A stretch of DNA of 7,749 nt from JAHEEL01 sp034660035 (GCA_034660035.1 JAYEIJ010000168.1:1-7749); one strand, 5' to 3'; shown: positions 1 through 6,423, counted from the stretch's first letter. Program-made: numbers and translations. Notes: generated from the sequence alone by a model not told the origin.

Positions 1-974
1 ACTCCAATCTATCCCAGATCTTCTTCCGCCAACTCGACCTCCCGAAGCCCGACATCCATCTCAGCATTGGTGGCTCAACACGAGGGCGACAAATCGGCGA
101 GGCGATCCAAGCTCTCGATGTGGTGTTCGCCGAAGCATCACCGGCAGCGGTCGTAGTGCAAGGTGACACGAACACCGTGTTGGCGGCAGCCATCGCCGCC
201 AATGCTCGGGAGGTGCCACTGGTCCATGTTGAGGCAGGATTGAGAAGCTACGACCGTTCGATGCCCGAAGAACACAATCGCGTTCTGACCGATCACCTCT
301 CCGATCTCCTGCTCGCACCCACCGAGACAGCCCTCAACAACCTGCGAACCGAAGGCATCGACGAACGTCGCATTGAAGTGACCGGGAACACGGTGGTCGA
401 GGCCGTCCGCCGACTCATCCCGACCGGTGACGAATCGGATGCGATCCTGCGAAGCCACGATGTCGCTCGCAACCACTACGTGCTCGCCACACTGCACCGT
501 CCAGAGAACGTCGACGACCCCGACACCCTTGAGACGATCCTCCGGCAGTTGGTAGCGCTTCCGATCCCGGTCATGATCCCCATGCATCCGCGAACGACAG
601 CGAGAATCTCTGCTTTCGGACTCGCCGATGTCCTATCGGGTCTTCGGGTTGTCGGCCCGGTCGGGTATCAGGAGTTCCTGGCATTGGGTGCCGGCTCGGC
701 GTTCCTCGTCTCCGACTCCGGCGGCGTGCAAGAGGAAGTCTCGGTCTACAAGCGACCGCTGATCGTTGTGAGACGATCCACGGAACGCCCCGAAGTCCTC
801 GGCACCTTCGCGGAGCTGGTTCCACCGGGCGATGGGATCAACAAGGTCGCTATGCGCTGGCTCGAAGACCTCGACCGTGTCCACCAACGAATCGCTACGG
901 TGGAGAGTCCGTACGGCGATGGATCCGCTTCACAGCGGTCCGCTGAGGCGATCGTGGGCATCATCAACGCCTAG
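1..974 (+). CDS. wecB: UDP-N-acetylglucosamine 2-epimerase, non-hydrolysing (5' end missing)
   Basis: Enzyme that interconverts UDP-GlcNAc and UDP-ManNAc in the cytoplasm, supplying ManNAc-type sugars for surface polysaccharide. The reading frame is open from base 3 to the TAG at 972-974, giving 323 visible residues; the family is usually about 360-390, so only some 40-60 N-terminal residues are missing. The GTG at 120 is not the real start, because conserved sequence (DLPKPDIHLSIGG...) continues upstream in frame. Family landmarks in order: QGDTNT, the substrate-binding and catalytic stretch VEAGLRSYDRSMPEEHNR, TLHRPENVD (counterpart of the HRREN motif), HPRT, and SDSGGVQEE near the C-terminus followed by STERPE. 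All expected acidic and histidine positions I can place are present, so the enzyme looks active. It points toward gene 2 and ends 63 bases before that start. Family assignment is secure; the exact sugar pathway is inferred. Confidence 0.94.
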   Translation, partial: SNLSQIFFRQLDLPKPDIHLSIGGSTRGRQIGEAIQALDVVFAEASPAAVVVQGDTNTVLAAAIAANAREVPLVHVEAGLRSYDRSMPEEHNRVLTDHLSDLLLAPTETALNNLRTEGIDERRIEVTGNTVVEAVRRLIPTGDESDAILRSHDVARNHYVLATLHRPENVDDPDTLETILRQLVALPIPVMIPMHPRTTARISAFGLADVLSGLRVVGPVGYQEFLALGAGSAFLVSDSGGVQEEVSVYKRPLIVVRRSTERPEVLGTFAELVPPGDGINKVAMRWLEDLDRVHQRIATVESPYGDGSASQRSAEAIVGIINA

Positions 975-994
975 TAACACGTGCCGTCGCCTGA

Positions 995-1000
995 TAGCGT
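995..1000 (+). promoter_or_regulatory. Possible extended -10 element upstream of the SLH/propeller gene
   Basis: TAGCGT fits the actinobacterial -10 pattern TANNNT and is preceded by TGA, which gives an extended -10 (TGN) arrangement. It lies 37 bases before the ATG at 1038, leaving room for a leader of about 30 bases. The region 17 bases upstream (TAGTAA at 972-977) matches TTGACA at only three positions and overlaps the wecB stop codon. Suggestive only; read-through from wecB would also explain expression. Confidence 0.25.
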
Positions 1001-1037
1001 GGAAGGCAAGCCGGATGGGCGGCACTTTGGAGCGGCG

Positions 1038-2552
1038 ATGAAACAAGCTCTCTTCTCCCTAGCCGTTGTGGCGTTTCTGTGCGGTGTGATCGGAGCAGCC
1101 CTCGCTGCCAAGCTACCGCCTGGCGGGTCGTTCACTGATGATGGTGGGAACATCCACGAACCCAGCATCGAAGCGATTGCCGCCGAGGGCATCACTCGGG
1201 GCTGCAACCCGCCAGCGAACACGCTCTACTGCCCGACAGACACTGTGACGCGTGGTCAGATGGCGGCGTTCTTGAACCGCGCACTCGACCTCCCGGCAAC
1301 GGGAGTGGACTTCTTCGGTGATGATGACGCGTCGATCTTCGAAGGGGACATCAATCGGCTGGCGGCTTCGGGGATTACGAAGGGCTGCAATCCTCCCGTC
1401 AATGACCACGTCTGTCCGGAGGGAAACGTGACGCGTGGTCAGATGGCGGCGTTCCTCGTAAGGGCGTTTGGCTACAAGGACAACGGCGGCGGTGACTTGT
1501 TCGTTGATGACGACACCTCGATCTTCGAGGGCGACATCGATCGGCTTGGTGCTGCCGGGGTGACGAAGGGCTGCGACCCACCGGCAAATGACCGGTTCTG
1601 CCCCGACGATCCCGTCCTGCGAGATCAGATGGCATCGTTTCTCGCGAGGGCACTCAGAATGGCGCCCATCTACCCGCCGCCTCCCGTTGTGCCGCAATTC
1701 GCATTGGCCTGGGGAAGCTCTGGCTCTGATCCTGATCAGCTGGAGTATCCGCTGGGAATCGATGTTTCTACCGACGGCACCGTCTACGTCGCCGACTCAG
1801 CGAACCGGCGACTCCAAGTGTTCTCACCGACGGGAGCCCTCGTCGACTCGTGGCCCGGGTACTACGTTGGGCCACGCGATGTCGCTGTTGCCCAGGACGG
1901 CTCCGTCTACGTGGACTGCGGACAGAAAGATCCATGGAAGCGGGAGATCTGCCACCTTTCGCCGGACGGCAAGGTGATCGATTCGTTCGGAACGGAGTAT
2001 GCGCCGTCCCCTGGCTACATGAACCTGGATGTTGCGCCGGACGGATCCGTGTTCGCTCTCGCGTTCAGGTATCTGTCCCAGGTCGTGCATTTCACAGCAG
2101 ACGGCGAGTTCATCGCCTGGTGGGGCAACCTGGGTCCCACTGAGGAGAACTTCAGGGCAACCGGACTTGCGGTTTCCTCGGAAGGCACCGTCTACGTGAC
2201 AAGTTACGCCCGCGACATCGCTTTCGGGGTGCGGGAGTTTGAGGCGCGGGTTCTCCGGTTCAAACCCGACGGAACGTACATCGACTCCTTCCATCTCCGG
2301 GAAGCACCGTGGCTCACGGAGCCGCTCACAGCCAGGGAGATCGCCATCGGCCCGGATGACTCGGTCTACGTGGCGGACAGCGCCGGCCGGATTCAACGGT
2401 TCACCGCAGATGGCGAGTTCCTCGGCTCCTGGGGCAGCCTCGGATTCGGGGAAGGGGAGTTCTCGGGCCCGATCGCGGTCACCGCCGGAGCGAAGACGGT
2501 CTACACAGTCGAACGAGATCTCGGCCGGGTTCAGAAGTTCATCTACCCCTAG
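1038..2552 (+). CDS. Secreted protein with three SLH-like repeats and a six-repeat NHL beta-propeller
   Basis: Predicted exported surface protein of 504 residues. I chose the ATG at 1038 because GGAG (1029-1032) sits 5 bases before it and translation from there gives a clean signal peptide: MKQ, a hydrophobic core to about residue 20, and a signal peptidase I site at ALA|AK (residues 21-25). A GTG at 981 in frame would add 19 polar residues in front. Three S-layer-homology-like repeats follow at about 32-84, 92-145 and 155-207, each with an acidic FxDDD opening, a GITxGCxPP turn, a second cysteine and an (V)TRGQMAAFL helix; the paired cysteines suggest a disulfide in each. The linker IYPPPPVVP (211-219) leads to a propeller (220-504) with six repeats of the DGxVYVADSxxxRVQxF type. 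Such repeats usually anchor proteins to the wall or its secondary polymer, and NHL propellers bind ligands or proteins. No catalytic residue is evident, so the exact role is unknown. Confidence 0.88.
   Translation: MKQALFSLAVVAFLCGVIGAALAAKLPPGGSFTDDGGNIHEPSIEAIAAEGITRGCNPPANTLYCPTDTVTRGQMAAFLNRALDLPATGVDFFGDDDASIFEGDINRLAASGITKGCNPPVNDHVCPEGNVTRGQMAAFLVRAFGYKDNGGGDLFVDDDTSIFEGDIDRLGAAGVTKGCDPPANDRFCPDDPVLRDQMASFLARALRMAPIYPPPPVVPQFALAWGSSGSDPDQLEYPLGIDVSTDGTVYVADSANRRLQVFSPTGALVDSWPGYYVGPRDVAVAQDGSVYVDCGQKDPWKREICHLSPDGKVIDSFGTEYAPSPGYMNLDVAPDGSVFALAFRYLSQVVHFTADGEFIAWWGNLGPTEENFRATGLAVSSEGTVYVTSYARDIAFGVREFEARVLRFKPDGTYIDSFHLREAPWLTEPLTAREIAIGPDDSVYVADSAGRIQRFTADGEFLGSWGSLGFGEGEFSGPIAVTAGAKTVYTVERDLGRVQKFIYP
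1245..1454 (+). repeat. 27-base direct repeat inside the SLH-like coding repeats
   Basis: Bases 1245-1271 and 1428-1454 are identical over 27 bases and encode VTRGQMAAF in repeats 1 and 2. The offset is 183 bases, exactly 61 codons, so recombination between the copies would delete or duplicate one whole repeat in frame. The third copy has diverged at this position (VLRDQMASF). A further near-identical stretch coding SIFEGDI lies in repeats 2 and 3 (around 1332 and 1519). Confidence 0.85.
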
Positions 2553-2588
2553 ATTGCCAGACATCGGTGAGGACTGCACCTCGGGTAA

Positions 2589-3608
2589 TCAGCCTTCGAG
2601 GAGTTCCCGGAACGGAACCGTCGCCCGAAGAGCGAACGATCCGTCCGCCGCAACCGCGGGTTCCGTCGGCACAACGATCCGCCGAATTCGGGAGAAGGGG
2701 ACGCTCCGCAGGTCCCATGCCATCGCCACCGAGTCGCTCATCGACAGGGACTCGCTGAGCATCACAGCATCCCCCAAACCGCCTGCGATCCCGGCGAGAG
2801 CCGAAGGGGATCTCATTCCCTTCAACCTCGTGAGCATCGCGAACATGAGCGTCTGTTGGCGCTCCATCCTGTTGACGTCCGACACGTCCTCGATGAATCG
2901 CCATTCGCCGTCGACGAACTCCTGCGTACCGCGAGAGCGAACCCACCGCAGAGACGTTGCACCGTCGACAGCCGAACACCCGGCGGGCAGGATCTCCGAA
3001 CTCCCTTCCCGCAGGGCGTGTTCGACGCAGATCTCGACGCCGCCGATCGAATCAATGACCGCTACGAATCCGTCGAGATTGAACATGGCGAAGTGATCCA
3101 CACCGATCCCCGTGTAGTCCTCGACGGCCACCGCAACCAACTCCGGTCCGGACACGTCTTCACCGCATCCGGTGAGCGTCCGGTCGAGTTTCGTCTCCTC
3201 CCCGGTGCACGGGTCGCTCACCAGCAGATCCCGGGGCAGCGACACCAGCACCGGATCTCCTCCGTTCGTGGGTGCGAGCCAGAAAAGCACAGCGTCGGCG
3301 TAGACGCCTTCCTGGCGATCCGGAGCTTCGGGATTGAAGTCGGTCCCGATCGCGAGCACGGTGTCGTACTCGACGGCCTCATAGGTCGGCGATGGCGTCG
3401 CGTCGACGTCTCGATCTGCATCCGTATCCGCAGCCGTATCCGGCTCAGCAGGTTCGATCAACCGGTTTCGTGCCTCGGCGGTGTCGAACTCGATCCGTTC
3501 GATGCTGTTCCACGCCCACCAGGCCCGCGCACCCTGCAACCCGAAGAATCCGACCACGAGGAACATGACGACGCCTACACCGAGCAAGATGATGCGTTTG
3601 CGTGTCAC
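2589..3608 (-). CDS. LytR-CpsA-Psr (LCP) family cell-envelope protein
   Basis: LCP proteins are membrane-anchored phosphotransferases that move polysaccharide or teichoic-acid-like chains from a lipid carrier to the cell wall or another acceptor outside the membrane. I prefer the GTG at 3608-3606: it has GGGGA 5 bases upstream and gives 339 residues opening MTRKR, followed at once by a membrane helix (about 6-24). A GTG at 3683 would add 25 less likely residues. An acidic linker (about 53-69, rich in D, A, T) precedes the LCP domain, which has TVLAIGTD, YADAVLFWL (acidic residue D105), SLPRD (R126), a VEDYTGIGVDHF block, GGVEICV, VRSR (223-226) and NRMERQQ (246-252). Four cysteines lie in the extracellular part (CTGEE, TGCGED, EICVEH, AGCSA) and may form disulfides. 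The usual arginine in the R-S/T-D motif is replaced by Tyr-Ala-Asp. The gene converges on the SLH/propeller gene and diverges from the Wzz/kinase gene, fitting a polysaccharide-attachment role. Its substrate cannot be told. Confidence 0.9.
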   Translation of the reverse strand: MTRKRIILLGVGVVMFLVVGFFGLQGARAWWAWNSIERIEFDTAEARNRLIEPAEPDTAADTDADRDVDATPSPTYEAVEYDTVLAIGTDFNPEAPDRQEGVYADAVLFWLAPTNGGDPVLVSLPRDLLVSDPCTGEETKLDRTLTGCGEDVSGPELVAVAVEDYTGIGVDHFAMFNLDGFVAVIDSIGGVEICVEHALREGSSEILPAGCSAVDGATSLRWVRSRGTQEFVDGEWRFIEDVSDVNRMERQQTLMFAMLTRLKGMRSPSALAGIAGGLGDAVMLSESLSMSDSVAMAWDLRSVPFSRIRRIVVPTEPAVAADGSFALRATVPFRELLEG

Positions 3609-3634
3609 GAGGTTCCCCGGTTCATCGAAACGGA

Positions 3635-3663
3635 ACGCTACCGCCCCGTCGTAGATAGGTACA
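3635..3663 (-). promoter_or_regulatory. Possible promoter of the LCP gene
   Basis: On the minus strand TAGCGT (3640-3635) fits the TANNNT -10 pattern and is the same hexamer found before the SLH/propeller gene. With a 17-base spacer the -35 position holds TGTACC, matching TTGACA at only three of six positions. It would give a leader of about 20 bases before the GTG at 3608. It would also place the alternative GTG at 3683 outside the transcript, supporting the shorter start. Weak evidence on its own. Confidence 0.25.
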
Positions 3664-3688
3664 GAGACGACCAGTCGGGGCACTGCCC

Positions 3689-3694
3689 TATCAT
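3689..3694 (+). promoter_or_regulatory. Possible -10 element for the Wzz/kinase operon
   Basis: TATCAT matches the TATAAT consensus at five of six positions and lies 18 bases before the GTG at 3713, in the 104-base gap between the divergent LCP and Wzz/kinase genes. I see no convincing -35 hexamer at 16-19 bases upstream. The same hexamer occurs as the -10 of the much better promoter at 6420-6448, which is why I record it. A start point around 3701 would leave a very short leader. Confidence 0.3.
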
Positions 3695-3712
3695 GCAGCC
3701 ACTACTCGAGGG

Positions 3713-5266
3713 GTGGACAGCATCGAAACTGAACCGAGTCTCTTCGCGTCGCTCTGGCGCTTCAAGTGGTACATCGTTGCCGCTGCTGTGCTCGCCGCCG
3801 CCGTCGGCTACGGCGTGTCGATGATGCAACCCACCGTCTACGAGGCGCAGGGCGAACTCCTCCTCAACGATCCTCGCACTTCCGGCGGAGTCGCCGAGGA
3901 GATCGGCATCGTCCTCGACCCGAATCGATACGTTCGCAATCAGGCACAGGTAGTCGAATCACCCCAGGTTGCGACGCGTGCTTCGGAGAACCTCGGGGGG
4001 ACACCGACGCCACGGCAGATCCAGGATTCGGTCTCTGCCACGCCGGCTCGCGACCTCGATGTCCTCACCGTTCACGGTTCCCGACCAACAGCGGACGGTG
4101 CCGTTGCAGTAGTCGATGCCGTCGTGCAGGCCTATGAGGAGATCGTCGAGGAAGGCATCACCTCCAAGGTGAACGACTCGATCGCAACGCTCGAACAGTC
4201 GAAGGCTGAGATTCAGGCAAAGATCGCCGAGATCGATGCAGAACTCGCAGACGACCCCGGCAACGTCTCACTCGAAGCGCAACGCACCGCAGCGATCGCC
4301 CAACTCGTTGCGGACGACACTCGAATCGAGCAACTCGCTACCAACGCCGCCCTCTACGGTTCCGGGGTTCAACTGTATGTCGCACCGGAGACGCCGGGTA
4401 GCCCGGCGCAGCCGAAGCCGCTGCGCAATGCGGCGATCGCCATGGTCCTCGGCGTCATCGCCGCCGGAGCATGGGCATGGTGGCGTTCCGAACAGGATCA
4501 GCGTGCCGACCATCGCAACATCCCCGCCGGGATCCTCGACGCTCCGCTCCTCGCCGTTGTCCCCGAATTCGGTGACGTGGGTGCGACGGCGCCCAATCCA
4601 ACGGTCACAAATCCGGGCTCCGGCGCCGCCGAGGCATATCACTTCGCCGTGTCGTCACTCGGTTTCGCCTTGGAACAGACCAATGGCAAATCCGTCGTGA
4701 TCACATCCGCCGCCCCCGGTGATGGCAAGAGTGCGACGGCGCTGAATGTCGCGATCGCCTCGGCGCAAGACGGACGAAAACCGCTCCTCATCGACGCAGA
4801 CGAGCGCGCCAGAGGACTCACCCGCCTCGCCGGACTCAACGGAGAGCCGGGCATCACAGATCTCGGCAACGGGACGCCCGTCACCGATGTCGTCACCGAG
4901 TGGGCCATCGCTGACAACACCACGTTGCCGTTCGTCCCGGCCGGCAGCGAACTCGATGGAAGCACCGCCGGATACTTCCGGTCAGCCCCATTCCGCGAGG
5001 CGCTCCCTGCGCTCGCGTCCAAGCGAGATCTCGTGATCATCGATGCCCCACCGGTCATGTCCGCAGCCGAGACCACCGACCTCGCTGCACAGGCCGACGG
5101 TGTGGTCGTCGTCGTTCGCTACAACACCCCCCTGCGCGACCTCGCGGACACGCGCCAGCGCCTCGCCATGTCCGGAACCCCGATCCTCGGCTACGTCTTC
5201 AACCGGGCGAAGACGAAGACCCACGGCTACGGCTACGGCTACGGCTACGGCAAAGACACCGACTGA
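3713..5266 (+). CDS. Wzz-type chain-length determinant fused to a BY-kinase
   Basis: A 517-residue inner-membrane polysaccharide co-polymerase with a cytoplasmic tyrosine-kinase domain, expected to control polymer length and export by cycles of autophosphorylation. The N-terminus has a Wzz domain: membrane helix at about 19-38, an extracytoplasmic stretch with a helical, probably coiled-coil part (about 151-212), the proline-rich PETPGSPAQPKPLRNA motif (225-240) and a second helix (about 238-256). The kinase domain carries Walker A SAAPGDGKSA (332-341), Walker A' LLIDADER (358-365, D361 and D363) and Walker B DLVIIDAPP (439-447). The tail is GYGYGYGYG (505-513), the tyrosine cluster that such kinases phosphorylate. 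The usual EX2RX2R oligomerisation motif is degraded to EAYHFAV (307-313), both arginines lost. GTG 3713 is the only plausible start after the in-frame stop at 3656; its purine-rich GAGGG directly abuts the start codon, so the ribosome site is poor. It is followed 5 bases later by a phosphatase gene. Confidence 0.92.
   Translation: MDSIETEPSLFASLWRFKWYIVAAAVLAAAVGYGVSMMQPTVYEAQGELLLNDPRTSGGVAEEIGIVLDPNRYVRNQAQVVESPQVATRASENLGGTPTPRQIQDSVSATPARDLDVLTVHGSRPTADGAVAVVDAVVQAYEEIVEEGITSKVNDSIATLEQSKAEIQAKIAEIDAELADDPGNVSLEAQRTAAIAQLVADDTRIEQLATNAALYGSGVQLYVAPETPGSPAQPKPLRNAAIAMVLGVIAAGAWAWWRSEQDQRADHRNIPAGILDAPLLAVVPEFGDVGATAPNPTVTNPGSGAAEAYHFAVSSLGFALEQTNGKSVVITSAAPGDGKSATALNVAIASAQDGRKPLLIDADERARGLTRLAGLNGEPGITDLGNGTPVTDVVTEWAIADNTTLPFVPAGSELDGSTAGYFRSAPFREALPALASKRDLVIIDAPPVMSAAETTDLAAQADGVVVVVRYNTPLRDLADTRQRLAMSGTPILGYVFNRAKTKTHGYGYGYGYGKDTD
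5225..5248 (+). repeat. Four perfect GGCTAC hexamers coding Gly-Tyr
   Basis: GGCTAC is repeated four times without a mismatch and encodes four Gly-Tyr pairs in the kinase tail; the next codon GGC continues the pattern before AAA breaks it. A perfect in-frame hexanucleotide tract is prone to replication slippage that would add or remove tyrosines without breaking the frame. Selection for tyrosines alone would not require identical codons, so recent expansion is likely. Confidence 0.95.
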
Positions 5267-5271
5267 CCTCC

Positions 5272-6090
5272 GTGCCCAAACCCCAAGACCCCGCCCGAGA
5301 ACCGTCCCCCCGGCCGAAGGATGGGGGGACGCGGACCGAAGCGACGCAGGGGGGCATCCCCAAGCCCACCTACCGATCCGTCCTCCTTCTCGGGTCCGAC
5401 CACACCGACCTCGGCGAGGTCACGATCGAGGCGATCACCCCGAACCTCGCGATTGGGATCTCCTGCGGCCGCTTCCCGAAGGGCTACGCCCACATCGACC
5501 CCAACGAGGACGCCGTCTTCGCAGCCACCGATGACACCACGACTGTGCTCGTGGTAGCCGATGGCCACCACGGGTTCGATGCCGCCCGCGAGATCATCCT
5601 GACCATCGCCGATACAACACCGTCGGTCATCAACACCGACGCGGACGGGATCGTCCGGCACCTCACGGCGGCAGCAATCGAGGCCGTGTCCCATACGATC
5701 CCGAACCTAGATCCACCGCGCAATACGAGCCGTGCCGCGCTCACGATCTGCGTCATCCGCGGCAGTACCCTCGCCACGTCCACCATCGGCGACACCGCAT
5801 GTCTCATCGCGACGAAGCGCCGTGTGCAGCGGATCGGAACGACGAGTCCATTCCTCTCCCCGGACACAGATCCCGGCACCGTCCACATCGACATCGTCGA
5901 GTTGCCTGCCAAGAGCATCGTCTTCGTCGCCACCGATGGAGTCACCGACTTCGCCAAGCCTCTCGACCGCACCATGCGAAGCGCCGCGCAGCAAGAACCA
6001 CACAGCTCCATCGACATGCTCATGGCGGCATCGTTCGCTGGAGGAGCGGGCGACAACATCGCTATCGCCACCGCCCGACCCTCCCCCTGA
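5272..6090 (+). CDS. PPM/PP2C-type protein phosphatase
   Basis: A 272-residue soluble protein with the metal-binding signatures of the PPM (PP2C) Ser/Thr phosphatase superfamily: NED (78-80), VADGHHG (95-101), the SRAALT block (153-158), STIGDT (170-175), VATDG (219-223) and GGAGDN (257-262). The aspartates expected to hold the Mn/Mg pair (D80, D97, D222, D261) are all present, so activity is likely. No membrane helix or signal peptide is seen. The first 35 or so residues are proline-, charge- and glycine-rich and probably disordered. The start is the GTG at 5272, 5 bases after the kinase stop; no Shine-Dalgarno site precedes it and I see no other in-frame start before the domain, so translation is probably coupled to the kinase. 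By context it may remove phosphate from the kinase, the Wzz part or a shared target. Tyrosine activity would be unusual for this family, so Ser/Thr targets are equally possible. Confidence 0.87.
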   Translation: MPKPQDPAREPSPRPKDGGTRTEATQGGIPKPTYRSVLLLGSDHTDLGEVTIEAITPNLAIGISCGRFPKGYAHIDPNEDAVFAATDDTTTVLVVADGHHGFDAAREIILTIADTTPSVINTDADGIVRHLTAAAIEAVSHTIPNLDPPRNTSRAALTICVIRGSTLATSTIGDTACLIATKRRVQRIGTTSPFLSPDTDPGTVHIDIVELPAKSIVFVATDGVTDFAKPLDRTMRSAAQQEPHSSIDMLMAASFAGGAGDNIAIATARPSP

Positions 6091-6321
6091 CCGCTCCCGA
6101 TATCCAAACGCCGGGCGCAACCACACGATCTCCCTCAAGTCATGCGCTTCGTCCCACAAGCATCTTCGTCACTGATCGACACGCACGGTCGGTTTCGCCG
6201 GCCCGACGACCGCACCATCCGCGAAGAAGCCAGGCCGGAACCCCCAGGCACCGTTGTCACCTTCGTCGCTGCTTTCGCCGATGGGCTCGGATCTTTTCCT
6301 CCTCCTCGGAGGGAGGTACCG
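6091..6321 (+). other. Non-coding gap between the phosphatase gene and the small ORF
   Basis: These 231 bases hold no gene I recognise. A frame opening with ATG at 6142 runs through into the small ORF at 6322, but it has no ribosome site and an unremarkable, arginine- and proline-rich translation, so I do not call it. A short hairpin is possible where GTCGG (6188-6192) pairs with CCGAC (6203-6207). The gap ends in a pyrimidine run, CCTCCTCCTC (6298-6307), preceded by TTTT. No clear terminator or known riboswitch was recognised. Confidence 0.6.
6298..6317 (+). promoter_or_regulatory. Very strong Shine-Dalgarno site facing a complementary CCTCC tract
   Basis: GGAGG (6308-6312) and GGAGGT (6312-6317) stand 4 bases before the ATG at 6322, far stronger than any other ribosome site in the window. 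The CCTCC at 6298-6302 can pair with GGAGG at 6312-6316, with a loop of 9 bases, or 7 if T6303 and G6311 also pair. This would hide the ribosome site in the transcript. The bases are plain to see; the switch-like role is inferred. Confidence 0.55.
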
Positions 6322-6423
6322 ATGAAGGAGAAGGCGCAGGGACCGCGCACCGAAGCTGAAGAGAACCGTCCGGCCCCACCCGTCCTCCCCAACCGGCGCG
6401 TGGCTGAACGAGACTCGATATGA
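6322..6423 (+). CDS. Possible small protein or leader peptide, 33 residues
   Basis: A short ORF (ATG at 6322, TGA at 6421-6423) coding a charged, proline-rich, hydrophilic peptide that opens MKEKAQGPRTEAEE and ends RVAERDSI. It has no cysteine, no signal peptide and no membrane segment, and I recognise no family. Support for translation comes from the unusually strong GGAGGT at ideal distance and from G/C at most third codon positions. Its stop overlaps the first bases of the ATGACA -35 element of the next promoter, and the dehydratase gene begins 55 bases later. It could be a small regulatory protein, a leader peptide that controls the downstream gene, or a remnant of a longer gene. No function is assigned. 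Confidence 0.4.
   Translation: MKEKAQGPRTEAEENRPAPPVLPNRRVAERDSI

Noticed and set aside
120..974. GTG at 120 as the true start of the epimerase
   Set aside because: Family-conserved sequence continues upstream in the same frame to the window edge, so the gene is simply truncated by the window.
1824..2579. 251-codon minus-strand ORF opposite the propeller
   Set aside because: Mirror frame produced by the repetitive GC-rich propeller codons; no ribosome site or recognisable domain.
2566..2584. Possible bidirectional terminator between the convergent SLH/propeller and LCP genes
   Set aside because: Only a 4-base stem (GAGG/CCTC around ACTGCA) is possible, with no T-run on either side; too weak to call.
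2856..3824. 322-codon plus-strand ORF opposite the LCP gene
   Set aside because: Antisense to the LCP domain, rich in Arg, His and Pro, with no motif; the minus-strand frame is well supported.
6175..6325. Possible c-di-GMP (GEMM-I) riboswitch before the small ORF
   Set aside because: ACGCAC and the closing GGTACCGATG faintly resemble the ends of GEMM-I, but the conserved internal blocks and tetraloop-receptor parts cannot be found. A covariance-model search (Infernal with the Rfam GEMM models) would decide.
6142..6423. 93-codon frame containing the small ORF with an upstream ATG
   Set aside because: No ribosome site precedes the ATG at 6142 and the extra N-terminal part shows no recognisable pattern. 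The strong internal site at 6312-6317 favours the start at 6322 if anything is translated.
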